Shown here one piece after another: positions 35,770-44,318 of a stretch of DNA of 64,000 nt. Under the pieces are notes generated by a model. The model was not told where the DNA came from and did no database searches. It worked only from the letters and a program-made list of their open reading frames with translations. Numbering within the stretch: position 1 is the stretch's first letter; the number at the start of each line of letters is the position of its first letter. Source of the stretch: Archangium gephyra (lineage in GTDB: Bacteria > Myxococcota > Myxococcia > Myxococcales > Myxococcaceae); contig NZ_CP011509.1 of NCBI RefSeq assembly GCF_001027285.1, forward strand, positions 10,068,501-10,132,500, in the 5' to 3' direction. The translations under genes were made by a program, and so were the position numbers.

Positions 35770-36735
35770 ATGTCCCAGGAACCCTCCAGGAACGACCCTC
35801 GGGAGTACCCCAAACCACATCGGGACGGAGAACGCCAACCTTCTGGAGGCGCCCTCCCCCGCCCCCCGGGGCCGGTGGAGAGGGAGTTACTGGGAGAGTT
35901 GGCTCCGGGGATGACCTCCCGGGTGTGCCCGCTGCGAGGGGGTGGAGGGCTGCGGCTGCTGGAGGGGGGAGCGGGCCCGGCGGTGGTGCTGCTCCATGGC
36001 CGGGGGAACGCGGCGAGCATGTGGTTCCCGCTCCTCGGTGAGCTGGCCCGGGAGCACCGGGTGCTGGCGGTGGATCTGCCGGGGTTCGGGTGCTCCTCGG
36101 CGCCGGGAGGGGCGGTGAGGACGGCGGAGGACGGGCTGCGCTTCTTCGTCGAACCGGTGGAGGAGGTGCTGTCCACGCTGGCGCCGGGACCGATGACGCT
36201 GGTGGGGCACTCGCTGGGAGGGCTGGTGGCCCTGGAGCTGGCGCTGCGAGGCCGGGTGCCGGTGGAGCGGCTGGTGCTGGTGGACGCGATGGGGCTGGGC
36301 CCGGAGATGGCGCGGGATGCGCGGCTGTTCTTCCGCGTGGGCCCGGAGCGGGTGGCGCGGGTGCTGGGACCGAAGCGCTTCGGCCGCATCGCGCCGCTGC
36401 CGGACACGCCGCTGAACCGGAGGCTGGCGGCGCTGGGGTACGAGCTGATGACGGTGCCCGGTGGGAGACCCGAGGCCACGCGGGCCTTCAACACGCTGGT
36501 GCCCTTCACGGGCGGCGTGTTCCACCGGTACGAGCGGCTGGGCGAGGTGAAGCAACCCACCCTGCTCTACTGGGGCGAGCACGACACGGTGCTGCCCGTG
36601 TCGCTCGCCGAGGCCGCGGTGAAGGTCATGCCCGGCGCGCGGCTCGTGCGAGTACCGGCGGGGCACAGCCCGCACCTGGAAACACCGGCTGGTGTTTTCA
36701 TAGAACTAAAACCCCTCTCCTGTCAGCATCGCTAA
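35770..36735 (+). CDS. Alpha/beta-hydrolase, C-terminal end replaced at an insertion boundary
   Basis: 321 residues. Nucleophile elbow GHSLGG (Ser in PMTLVGHSLGGLVALELA), oxyanion region VVLLHGRGNAASMWFPLL, acid Asp in YWGEHDTVLPVS and catalytic His in PAGHSPHLE. The core ends after AGHSPHLETPAGVF, and the last residues (IELKPLSCQHR) are encoded by AT-richer DNA and are not like the usual C-terminal helix (HLExPxxFNxxxxxFL), so about 15 residues appear to have been lost or replaced. The catalytic residues are all before this point, so activity may remain. N-terminal ~40 residues are proline-rich and variable. Confidence 0.82.
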   Translation: MSQEPSRNDPREYPKPHRDGERQPSGGALPRPPGPVERELLGELAPGMTSRVCPLRGGGGLRLLEGGAGPAVVLLHGRGNAASMWFPLLGELAREHRVLAVDLPGFGCSSAPGGAVRTAEDGLRFFVEPVEEVLSTLAPGPMTLVGHSLGGLVALELALRGRVPVERLVLVDAMGLGPEMARDARLFFRVGPERVARVLGPKRFGRIAPLPDTPLNRRLAALGYELMTVPGGRPEATRAFNTLVPFTGGVFHRYERLGEVKQPTLLYWGEHDTVLPVSLAEAAVKVMPGARLVRVPAGHSPHLETPAGVFIELKPLSCQHR

Positions 36736-38160
36736 AAAGGGTTCGAAAACCCATCATTCCCTGAAAGTTCCCATGACGATTTTCGAAGACTACCGCGCCA
36801 ACATTCGCAACATCCATGAGTCTATTGTAGCAAAGCTACGCGACTGCGAATCCCATCCTGCGGTTGCAGCTGAACACTTCACCACCATCAATCTGATTCG
36901 AGACAGAGCTCGAACTCAGGCTCGTGATGCGATTGAGCGCAGCCAAGGCTACGAAGAGAGTGTATTCCAAAGAAAAAAACGGATAACCGACGAACCAAAG
37001 ATCATCCAAGCGAACATCGCGGATCTTGAGAAGAAGATTTCTGAGGCGAAAGCCCTCATCATTGATAGCAATTTAACCTACCAGAGTCACACTGCAACCG
37101 AGACCTCTAGCAACGAAGACAAGGAGATGCTTGCAGTGCAACTCTCGGGTATCCAGACCCGCCTTAACGCTCAACGCGATAGACTTCAAGCATTTGAAGA
37201 CTCCAAGCAGAATTTACTCAAGCGCCTCTCAGAAACCGAATCAGAAATCCCACAAAAGATACAAGACATCGAGGAAGAGTCCAATAGGGAAATCACTAGA
37301 GATAGGCACTTCAGGGAGCCCGAGTATTCGCTTCGAGACTTTCAGGCCCAAGTTGATTCGCTCTGGAAGGAGCTTGAGGTAACAAAGCGCCTGCGCGACG
37401 CTCTCAAGGCAGATTTCGAATCGAAATCACATGCATTCCTAGAGGCGGAGAAGTTCCATCGCGTAGAAGCAAGGGCGATGCTGTATGTAATGGGCGGCAT
37501 CGTCGCGCTCTGCGTAGTTATTGCAATCTACTTCCTAATCGTTGCAGATTATAGAATCCGCAACTCGGTCAGCCACGACACACAGGCAACGCAAGCGAAC
37601 GGCACAGCGACAAGTGCACCAATTCTCAATGCTGCGAGTGCCCCCCCAACTGCCCAGCCGCCGGTACCAACAAAGACCCCCTTGGACACCAATATACACA
37701 CACTCGAAGAAATTGCGCTCCTATTTGGCGGACGTATTGCACTCCTCGCTCTCGTTGCATGGGCACTCCGATATGTCGGAAACCTTCACCGAGCCCACTC
37801 CGAGCAATCGGTAATCTACCAAGACCGGCGGGCGGCACTTGGCATCATACAAAGCATGATCAACTCGGCGACAGAGAGCGACCAGCGACGAGAAATGCTC
37901 AAACTATTAGCTGAAAGGTATCTCGATTTTGAGCAGAGCGCGTTCCGAACACGCCCACACTCACCGGCCAACAAAGGCGACATACTTGACCGTGAGATCA
38001 AACACGTCAAGGACGCGGTGGACGCAGTCAAACCGCTATTCGACTCGGTAGGGAAGATTGCGGAGAAAGCAGTCGAACGAGTGAAATAGGCGAGTTGTTA
38101 ACTATATTTACTCTAATATCCGCTGCCCCTGGCGATTGCCGCGTCGACAGGGCCGATCTT
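36690..38160 (+). other. Low-GC island interrupting the hydrolase 3' end
   Basis: From about 36690 to 38160 the base composition falls to near 50% GC, against roughly 70% around it, and codon use changes (frequent A/T third bases). The left edge cuts the hydrolase C-terminus; the right edge lies in non-coding DNA just past 38100. Only one gene is inside. No integrase, transposase or clear terminal repeats were seen. Small hairpins lie at the left edge (AAACACC...GGTGTTT, 36681-36698) and at 36741-36752. Horizontal transfer is inferred from composition. Confidence 0.7.
36773..38089 (+). CDS. Coiled-coil protein with two membrane helices, foreign composition
   Basis: 438 residues from ATG 36773, weak ribosome site. 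Residues ~1-220 are mostly predicted coiled coil (KIIQANIADLEKKISEAKAL, QTRLNAQRDRLQAFEDSKQN, DIEEESNRE), followed by a membrane helix (AMLYVMGGIVALCVVIAIYF), a Ser/Thr/Pro/Ala-rich ~60-residue linker, a second membrane segment (LFGGRIALLALVAWALRY) and a helical cytoplasmic end. No enzymatic motif. The structure resembles membrane-anchored coiled-coil proteins of phage-defence or mobile islands, but I cannot name it. Codon use and GC differ sharply from all neighbours. Confidence 0.72.
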   Translation: MTIFEDYRANIRNIHESIVAKLRDCESHPAVAAEHFTTINLIRDRARTQARDAIERSQGYEESVFQRKKRITDEPKIIQANIADLEKKISEAKALIIDSNLTYQSHTATETSSNEDKEMLAVQLSGIQTRLNAQRDRLQAFEDSKQNLLKRLSETESEIPQKIQDIEEESNREITRDRHFREPEYSLRDFQAQVDSLWKELEVTKRLRDALKADFESKSHAFLEAEKFHRVEARAMLYVMGGIVALCVVIAIYFLIVADYRIRNSVSHDTQATQANGTATSAPILNAASAPPTAQPPVPTKTPLDTNIHTLEEIALLFGGRIALLALVAWALRYVGNLHRAHSEQSVIYQDRRAALGIIQSMINSATESDQRREMLKLLAERYLDFEQSAFRTRPHSPANKGDILDREIKHVKDAVDAVKPLFDSVGKIAEKAVERVK

Positions 38161-38172
38161 TCGAGGATGAGG

Positions 38173-38195
38173 TGACCTCCAAAGTTCAGAGGTCA
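38173..38195. repeat. 7-bp perfect inverted repeat between the island and the next gene
   Basis: TGACCTC at 38173-38179 and GAGGTCA at 38189-38195 with a nine-base loop. It may be a terminator-like hairpin, an operator, or an end of the island. No T-tract follows. Confidence 0.35.
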
Positions 38196-38272
38196 ACATG
38201 ACTTGAAAGCTCCTCCTCCGGCGAGGTGCGTAATAGTGTCCGCGCCGGACAACAAGTATGGGAGCCTTCCTC

Positions 38273-38704
38273 ATGCAAGTCACGACTTGGTTCATCGCGA
38301 AGGAAGACGAGGCGGAGGCAATCGAGTCGATCGTCACGACCGAGGAGCACGCCCCGGAGGACTGGACGTACCTCGAGCTCCCGCTCATCGAGATGGAGCT
38401 GATGGCGCTCTCCGCCACGCTCCGGGGAACGGAAGACATCACGGACGAGCGCACCCTGGAGGATCCACTCATCTTCCGGGAGGAGGACGGGCTGATCATC
38501 GCGCGCGTGGTGGAGGCCTTCATCCAGATGCTGGCCCGTGTGAAGGACGAGAGCATTCCCGGCCTCGTCAACGCCTGGGTGGAACGGAACGACCGGGAGC
38601 ACCACTCACCGGAGGAGTTGCGCGAATTCCTCTTGGAGATGGTGAAGTTCGCCCGGCAGGCGGTGTCACGCCGCAGCCCGGTGCTGTCGCTCGCGACGTT
38701 CTGA
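38273..38704 (+). CDS. Small acidic protein of unknown function
   Basis: 143 residues from ATG 38273 (GGGAG eight bases upstream; the ATG at 38258 lacks a site). The N-terminus reads VTTWFIAKEDEAEAIESIVT, followed by an acidic helical stretch (DWTYLELPLIEMELMALSA) and a C-terminal helix. No signal or membrane helix. It resembles conserved hypothetical proteins of myxobacteria, no domain recognised. It lies between the island and the rlaP-like pair. Confidence 0.7.
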   Translation: MQVTTWFIAKEDEAEAIESIVTTEEHAPEDWTYLELPLIEMELMALSATLRGTEDITDERTLEDPLIFREEDGLIIARVVEAFIQMLARVKDESIPGLVNAWVERNDREHHSPEELREFLLEMVKFARQAVSRRSPVLSLATF

Positions 38705-38776
38705 TGCCGGTTTGGAGTCAGGAGTCCGTGCCAGTAACGTCCATGGGAACCCTGTACTCCCCAGCCGGAGGCGCCC

Positions 38777-40081
38777 ATGAGCCGCGGATCCAAGACTCCC
38801 GAGCAGGACCGTTCCGAGGGCACCACCCGTCCCCGTGGCTATGAGCAGGTGGACAAGCTGTCCGTCCCCCTCCCCCACGGCACCGAGGTGACGACGCGCG
38901 TGGAGCGCGTGGCCGGTGACCGGCAGATCCCCCAGGGCGTGGTGGGCCGCGTGGTGCGCGCCCGTGGCGGCGGCTTCGACGTGCAGATCGTCGGCGTCGG
39001 CGAGCTCTGGTACGCCCGCGACGAGCTGGTGCCTCGCAAGCCGGGCCAGCTCCAGTTCGCGCTCCGGCGCGCCGCCACCTGGGACGCCCTGCGCCCCTGC
39101 GTGGTGCTGGAGACCGTGGTGGGCTCGCAGGCCTGGGGCCTCGCCAACGAGGCCTCCGACGTCGACATGCGCGGCGTCTTCGGCCTGCCCCTGCCCTGGC
39201 ACTTCGGCCTCGCCGACAAGGCGAGAGATCTCGTCAGCGCCGATGGCAGCCATACCTTCTGGGAGCTCTCCAAGACGGTGGAGCAGGCCCTGCGCGCCGA
39301 TCCCAACACCCTGGAGACGCTCTTCGTCCCCAGCGCCCGCGCCTCGGACGAGCTGGGGGAGTGGTTGCTCGCCGAGCGCGAGGCCTTCGTGTCCAAGGCC
39401 ATCTTCGGCAGCTTCGGCCGGTACGCCATGAGCCAGCTCGACAAGCTCACCCGCAGCCAGCGGCTCGCCGAGCACCGGGACCTGGTGCTCGAGTGGCTGT
39501 GCGAGGAGCCCGCTCCCAGCCTGGACGAGGTGGCCCGGCGGCTCGCGGCCATCTCCCCGCGCTCCGCGCCCTCGCCCGAGGACGCGCTGCTCGCGGCCAA
39601 GACGTACCTCAAGCAGCTCTACCGCTCGCTGTGGGACCAGGGCCTCATCGAGGCCAACGACTTCGCCGCCCTCACCCGCTATGCGCGCGGAGGCGGCCAG
39701 CGGCCTCCCAGCGCTCGCGAGCTGCGGCCGAAGAACGCCTACAACCTGCTGCGCCTGGTGGTGCTCGCCACCGGGTGGCTGCGGGAGGGGGTGCCCACCT
39801 TCGAAGTCACCGGCACCTACAAGGCACGCATGTTGGACATCAAGGCCGGACGTATCCCGCTGGAGGAGGTGCTGCGGGACGCCGAGGCCCTCGCACCGGA
39901 GCTGGAAGAGGCCCACCGCACCAGCAAGCTGCCGCAGCTCCCGGACTACGGGCGCGCGGACCGTCTGCTGCGGCGCGTGGGTGAGGAACTGGCGCGGCGC
40001 TGGGTGCAGCAGGTGCCCGGGCCGCTCGGCCGTGATGCCCCCGCGCCTCCGGCCGTCGAATGGAAGGAGGAGGAGTCATGA
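38777..40081 (+). CDS. RlaP-like nucleotidyltransferase with extra N-terminal region
   Basis: 434 residues; GGAGG six bases before the ATG. An N-terminal ~100-residue beta-rich region (VVGRVVRARGGGFDVQIVGVGE) precedes a nucleotidyltransferase fold with the motif VVGSQAWGLANEASDVDMRG: G-S, a spacer, then D-x-D. This is the pattern of the RlaP (RNA ligase-associated predicted nucleotidyltransferase, YcgL-like) family, followed by a helical domain. RlaP proteins are predicted to act in RNA end repair. The next gene encodes a second copy and overlaps it by four bases. Confidence 0.8.
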   Translation: MSRGSKTPEQDRSEGTTRPRGYEQVDKLSVPLPHGTEVTTRVERVAGDRQIPQGVVGRVVRARGGGFDVQIVGVGELWYARDELVPRKPGQLQFALRRAATWDALRPCVVLETVVGSQAWGLANEASDVDMRGVFGLPLPWHFGLADKARDLVSADGSHTFWELSKTVEQALRADPNTLETLFVPSARASDELGEWLLAEREAFVSKAIFGSFGRYAMSQLDKLTRSQRLAEHRDLVLEWLCEEPAPSLDEVARRLAAISPRSAPSPEDALLAAKTYLKQLYRSLWDQGLIEANDFAALTRYARGGGQRPPSARELRPKNAYNLLRLVVLATGWLREGVPTFEVTGTYKARMLDIKAGRIPLEEVLRDAEALAPELEEAHRTSKLPQLPDYGRADRLLRRVGEELARRWVQQVPGPLGRDAPAPPAVEWKEEES

Positions 40082-40863
40082 CCCACTCGCTGATGACGGA
40101 GCACCAGACCCGGGTGGCCAACGCCGTGCTCGACGAGGAGTCCACCCGGCGGTGGCACCTCGTCGTGTCCCTCTCGGGCGCGCACGCGTATGGCTTCCCC
40201 TCGCCCGACAGTGACCTGGACCTCAAGTGCATCCACGTCACCCCCACCGCCCACCTGCTCCGCCTGGAGCAGCGCGGCCCCGGGGCGTCCGCCGAGCGCC
40301 TGGAGGTCGTGGAGGGCGTCGAGGTGGACTACTCGTCCAACGAGCTCGGCCCCGTGCTGTTCGGCGTCCTCCAGGGCAATGGCAACTACCTGGAGCGGCT
40401 GCTCGGGGCGCACACGCTGCGCGGCTCGCCCGAGCTGGAGGCCGTGCGTCCGCTGGTGCGGGGCGTGTTGTCCCGGCGGCTGCACCGGCACTACCGTGGC
40501 TTCGCGCACGGCCAGCTGCGTGAGTGGGAGAAGACGGGCTTCCGCTCCACGAAGAAGCTCCTCTATGTGCTGCGCACCACGCTCACCGGCACCCATGCGC
40601 TGCTCACGGGCGAGGTGGAGACGGACCTCACCGCGCTGATGGACCGCTATGGTTTCAGCGAGGCGGGTGAGCTCGTCGCCTGGAAGCGGCGGGGTGAGCG
40701 CAGCGAGTTGCCCGAGGCCCTCTCCGAGCACTGGCGTGGCCAGGTGGAGCGCGCCTTCGAGCGGCTCGACTCCGCCCTCGAGCACTCCGTGCTACCGGAG
40801 GAGCCGCAGGGCACCGAGGCGCTGGAAGCGTGGTTGCTCGAGCTCCGGCGCTCACGGTTTTGA
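40078..40863 (+). CDS. Second RlaP-like nucleotidyltransferase
   Basis: 261 residues from ATG 40078 (ATGA overlap; AGGAGGAG upstream). Motif VSLSGAHAYGFPSPDSDLDLK: Ser-Gly-Ala-His, then D-x-D in SDLDLK, like family members of RlaP; the rest is helical. Compared with the first protein it lacks the N-terminal region. The tandem arrangement suggests the two work as a pair, maybe on different RNA ends or as a heterodimer. The 3' end overlaps the convergent alkD-like gene by 12 bases. Confidence 0.8.
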   Translation: MTHSLMTEHQTRVANAVLDEESTRRWHLVVSLSGAHAYGFPSPDSDLDLKCIHVTPTAHLLRLEQRGPGASAERLEVVEGVEVDYSSNELGPVLFGVLQGNGNYLERLLGAHTLRGSPELEAVRPLVRGVLSRRLHRHYRGFAHGQLREWEKTGFRSTKKLLYVLRTTLTGTHALLTGEVETDLTALMDRYGFSEAGELVAWKRRGERSELPEALSEHWRGQVERAFERLDSALEHSVLPEEPQGTEALEAWLLELRRSRF

Positions 40864-41655
40864 GGCACGGCGGGGAGAACGGGGACGGGCACCCTCACCC
40901 CGTCCCTCTCCCGGAGGGCGAGGGGATATTGAGGGAGAGGGTTTCAGTTTGAGGTAATGCTCGCGCTTCGCCTTGGGGAACTTCTCGATGGCGTAGCGCA
41001 GCATGGTCCTCGGCATCTCCCGCGCGTGGCGGTCGAGGAAGGGTTCCTCGCTCGCCAGCTCCCTGTTGCCGACCTCGCGCAGCATCCAGCCCACCGCCTT
41101 GTGGATGAGGTCGTGCTCGTCGTGGAGCAGCAGCTCCGCCAGCTTCAGCGTGTCCTTGAACTCTCCCGCCCGGATGAAGGCCTGGGTCGACATGATGGCG
41201 ATGCGCCGCTCCCAGAGCACGGGCGAGCGCGCCAGCTCGTAGAGCCACGGCGTGAGCTCCGGGTGCTCGAGCAGGTATGCGCCCAGGACCCGGGGCGCCA
41301 CCGTGTCCACCAGGTCCCAGTTGTTCAGCCCCGCCAGGTGCTCCCGGCAGAAGGCGAAGAGCCGGCCGCGCTCGGCCTCGTCCGCCCGCTCGAACTGTGT
41401 CACGAGGATGAGGAAGCCCGTGAGCCGGTGCTCGTGAACCTCGCTCCGCAACAGCGCTCCCAGTTGCTCCAGGGGAAGGTCCTTGTGACTCCGGGCGATC
41501 CTCCGCTGCTCCGGCACGGTCACGCCGAGGAACACGTCTCCTTCGGCGTACTCGCCCGGGCCTGTCTTGAAGAACCTCGGGTAGAAGGCGGCCTTCTCTG
41601 GGTCGGCCGCCCGTGCCAGCTCGTCCCGGATGGCCTGGGTGGAGGGAGTATTCAC
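40852..41655 (-). CDS. AlkD-like DNA alkylation repair protein
   Basis: 267 residues from GTG 41655. HEAT-repeat fold of the AlkD/AlkC family: FYPRFFKTGPGEYAEGDVFLGV then VPEQRRIAR, ERRIAIMSTQAFI and HDLIHKAVGWMLREVG, a family-typical stretch; a glycosylase of N3/N7-alkylpurines. After FPKAKREHYLKLKPS the last ~25 residues (PRPPGEGRGEGARPRSPRRA) come from the palindromic repeat element at 40904-40941 and are probably not part of the ancestral protein. Convergent overlap of 12 bases with rlaP2. Confidence 0.88.
   Translation of the reverse strand: MNTPSTQAIRDELARAADPEKAAFYPRFFKTGPGEYAEGDVFLGVTVPEQRRIARSHKDLPLEQLGALLRSEVHEHRLTGFLILVTQFERADEAERGRLFAFCREHLAGLNNWDLVDTVAPRVLGAYLLEHPELTPWLYELARSPVLWERRIAIMSTQAFIRAGEFKDTLKLAELLLHDEHDLIHKAVGWMLREVGNRELASEEPFLDRHAREMPRTMLRYAIEKFPKAKREHYLKLKPSPSISPRPPGEGRGEGARPRSPRRASKP
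40904..40941 (+). terminator. Palindrome CCCTCTCCC / GGGAGAGGG, probable terminator after the rlaP pair
   Basis: CCCTCTCCC at 40904-40912 pairs with GGGAGAGGG at 40933-40941 across a 20-base loop, 40 bases past the rlaP2 stop and followed by TTTCAGTTT on the plus strand. It also encodes, on the other strand, the tail of the alkylation-repair protein. Related to the hairpin at 26327-26347, suggesting a dispersed repeat family. Confidence 0.5.
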
Positions 41656-41704
41656 GGGCCGGAGTCTGGCGGGGACACGGCCCGTAAGGCTAGCGTCCCG
41701 CGCC

Positions 41705-42697
41705 GTGTCCCATGATCTGCTAGACCTCGCCGCCACGCCCGAGCGCCTCCGCACGCTCGCCGATGCCGGTGTCCTCAACCCCCAGGGCCTCGAACACGCC
41801 CTGCGGCTCGCCGTCGCCACTCCCCAGCGAGCCGCCTGGCGGCGCTTCCTGTCCACCGTGCTGCTGGGCTTCGGCTCGCTGTTGGTGCTCTCCGGCGTCA
41901 TCTATTTCTTCGCCTACAACTGGGCGGCGCTCCACCGCTTCGGGAAGCTGGGGCTGCTGCTGGCCGCCATCCTCGGGGCCTGTGTCGCCGCCTGGCGCCT
42001 GGGCGAGACCCTCGCCGGACAGTTCGCCCTCCTCTTCGCCGCGGTGCTCGTGGGCCCGCTCCTCGCCGTCTACGGGCAGGCCTACCAGACAGGCGCGGAC
42101 CCCTATGAGCTGTTCCTCGGGTGGGGCGGCCTCATCCTTCCCTGGGTGCTGCTCGCGCGCTTCGCGCCCCTGTGGCTGCTGCTGCTCGTCCTCGTGAACA
42201 CCGGGCTGAGCCTCTTCTGGTTCCAGGTCGCCGATGGCGAGGGCACCACGCTCGCGCTGGTGCTCGCGCTGGTGAACGGCGCGGCCTGGGTGGCGCATGA
42301 AGCGCTCGCGGTACGCGGCCTCTCCTGGCTGACGGGCCGGTGGATGCCCCGGGTGCTGGCGATGATGACCATGGCGCCGCTGCTCGGCCTGGGGGAACTC
42401 CAGGTGGCGGTGCCCCGGGAGGGGGACGGCGCGAGCCTCGTGGGGCTCGGCCTGCTCGTGGTGGTGATGGTGGCCGCGTACATCTTCCACCGGCAGGTGC
42501 GCTCCGAGCTCTTCCTCCTCACGCTGGACGCGGTGAGTGCGATGACGCTGGTCACCACCCTGGTGGGCCGCGTGCTGTTCAAGACGAGCAGCTTCGACGC
42601 GGGTGTCTTCCTCTTGCTGGCCCTGCTCATCATCGGTGAGGTGGGGCTTACTGTCTGGTGGCTGCGCGCCGAGGCCCGCGGTCCGGAGGAGGCCTAG
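41705..42697 (+). CDS. DUF2157 membrane protein
   Basis: 330 residues from GTG 41705 (an upstream ATG lies in the opposing gene). After a ~50-residue helical cytoplasmic start, about ten membrane helices follow (FLSTVLLGFGSLLVLSGVIYFF, FALLFAAVLVGPLLAVYGQAYQ, and others). The segment FAYNWAALHRFGKLGL is the usual DUF2157 signature. Function unknown. It heads a three-gene operon with DUF4401 and GDYXXLXY proteins, with two bases to the next start. Confidence 0.86.
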   Translation: MSHDLLDLAATPERLRTLADAGVLNPQGLEHALRLAVATPQRAAWRRFLSTVLLGFGSLLVLSGVIYFFAYNWAALHRFGKLGLLLAAILGACVAAWRLGETLAGQFALLFAAVLVGPLLAVYGQAYQTGADPYELFLGWGGLILPWVLLARFAPLWLLLLVLVNTGLSLFWFQVADGEGTTLALVLALVNGAAWVAHEALAVRGLSWLTGRWMPRVLAMMTMAPLLGLGELQVAVPREGDGASLVGLGLLVVVMVAAYIFHRQVRSELFLLTLDAVSAMTLVTTLVGRVLFKTSSFDAGVFLLLALLIIGEVGLTVWWLRAEARGPEEA

Positions 42698-42699
42698 CC

Positions 42700-43773
42700 A
42701 TGGCGTTCAAACCCTCGCTGCGGGACGTACTGCCCACCTCGTCGCTTGAACCGGCACGCGCCGCGCTCGCCGCCAGCAACGAGGCCACGGCCACCATGCC
42801 CTGGTTCGTGCGCATCCTCACCGGCTTCGGCGCCTGGCTCGCCTCGTGGTTCCTGATCGCCTTCATCGCGATTGGCGTGCTCGGAGCGGGTGAGGAAGTG
42901 GGCGCCATCGTCCTGGGATTGATGCTCACCGGGGCCGCCGTCCTCGTGCGCCACGCGGGAAGCAACGTGTTCCTCACCCAGCTCGCGCTGTCCTCCGGGC
43001 TGGCCGGACAGGGCCTCTTCATCGGCGGCGTGGGCTCCTCCACGGACGAGAAGGGGGCGGCCCTCGCCACGGTCGTCCTCCAAGCCGTGCTCCTCTTCGT
43101 CTACCCGGATCTCATCCAGCGCTTCCTGTCCACGTTCTTCGGTGGCCTCGCGCTGCTGTACCTGCTGCGTCTCACCGCGCCCGCCGTGCTGGCGGATGTG
43201 ACGCTGGTGGGCATCGCCGTGCTCGCGCACCTGCTCTTCCTGAAGCAGGCCAGGCTCCAGAACGGACGCTGGAGTGCACTGGTGACACCCGCGGCCTTCG
43301 GGCTCGTCACCACGCTGCTGTCCTCGCTGGTCATGCGCTCGTGGTTCCATGAGCTCTACCGGGAGCTCTTCCGCAAGAACGCGATGGAGCTGCCCGCCGG
43401 AGTGCTGACGCTCGGGCTCGCCGTGGTGACGCTGTACTCGGCCTGGCGCGTGCTGGAGGAGACGGACTCCGAGCCCGGTGGCCCCGCGGGAGTGACGGCC
43501 TTCGCCTCGCTGGCGCTGACGGCCCTCCTCACGCTCCAGACGCCTGGAGTCATCGCGGCCACCGGCGTGCTGCTGCTCGGCTTCCACCGGCGCAACGTGG
43601 TGCTGCTCGGCATGGCCGTGGTCTTCATCCTCACGTTCGGCGTGGGCTACTACTACGACCTCCAGCTCAGCCTGCTGGCCAAGTCACTCGCGCTGCTGGG
43701 CAGTGGACTGGTGCTGCTCGGCCTGCGGTTCTTCATCCTGCGCCGCTTCCCCGCGGCCGAGGAGGTGCGCTGA
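42700..43773 (+). CDS. DUF4401 membrane protein
   Basis: 357 residues with about ten membrane helices, e.g. WFVRILTGFGAWLASWFLIA, LALTALLTLQTPGVIAATGV and LLGMAVVFILTFGVGYYYD. The C-terminal GVGYYYDLQLSLLAKSLALL matches the DUF4401 end. This protein regularly accompanies DUF2157 and a GDYXXLXY protein. It overlaps the next gene by one base (TGATG). Confidence 0.86.
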   Translation: MAFKPSLRDVLPTSSLEPARAALAASNEATATMPWFVRILTGFGAWLASWFLIAFIAIGVLGAGEEVGAIVLGLMLTGAAVLVRHAGSNVFLTQLALSSGLAGQGLFIGGVGSSTDEKGAALATVVLQAVLLFVYPDLIQRFLSTFFGGLALLYLLRLTAPAVLADVTLVGIAVLAHLLFLKQARLQNGRWSALVTPAAFGLVTTLLSSLVMRSWFHELYRELFRKNAMELPAGVLTLGLAVVTLYSAWRVLEETDSEPGGPAGVTAFASLALTALLTLQTPGVIAATGVLLLGFHRRNVVLLGMAVVFILTFGVGYYYDLQLSLLAKSLALLGSGLVLLGLRFFILRRFPAAEEVR

Positions 43774-44318
43774 TGCGCGCCCGCGTCATCTTCGGTGGAT
43801 TCCTCCTGGTGGTACTCGCCCTCGTGGTGCAGGTCGTCCGCAAGGAGCAGGTCCTGGCCCACGGCACGTCCGTGCTGCTGGAGCTCGCCCCGGTGGATCC
43901 CCGCTCGCTCATGCAGGGTGATTACATGGTGCTCGACTACGCCATCAGCCGCGAGGCCCGGCTGGCCCAGGACACGGATTGGGGCACGAGCGCGAGCACG
44001 GACTCGGGCCCGAAAGAGGGGCGCCTGGTGCTCCGGCTCGATGAGAACGGCGTGGGGCGCTTCGTCCGCCACGACACGCCCGGCACCCCACTCGGCCCCG
44101 GAGAGCTGCTGCTGCGCTACAAGGTGCGCCAGAGCCGCGTCCGTCTGGGCGCGGAGGCCTTCTTCTTCCAGGAAGGCCACGCGGACCGCTACGAGGGAGC
44201 GAAGTACGGCGAGCTCCGGGTGACGGGCGATGGCTCCAGCGTGCTCGTGGGCCTGCGGGACGCCGGGCGCCAGCCGCTCGGCCGCGACGCAGGAGAGGCA
44301 CCCGCCCGGGTCAATTGA
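43773..44318 (+). CDS. GDYXXLXY-motif membrane-anchored protein
   Basis: 181 residues. An N-terminal membrane anchor (RVIFGGFLLVVLALVVQVV) is followed by the family-defining GDYMVLDY at about residue 49, and a soluble part outside. Third gene of the DUF2157/DUF4401 operon, a common trio of unknown function. Ends with an eight-base convergent overlap with the DUF6484 gene. Confidence 0.88.
   Translation: MRARVIFGGFLLVVLALVVQVVRKEQVLAHGTSVLLELAPVDPRSLMQGDYMVLDYAISREARLAQDTDWGTSASTDSGPKEGRLVLRLDENGVGRFVRHDTPGTPLGPGELLLRYKVRQSRVRLGAEAFFFQEGHADRYEGAKYGELRVTGDGSSVLVGLRDAGRQPLGRDAGEAPARVN

Noticed and set aside
36681-36698. AAACACC/GGTGTTT hairpin at the hydrolase end as a transposon terminal repeat
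   Set aside because: No matching repeat was found at the right side of the island, so it is only a hairpin near the boundary.
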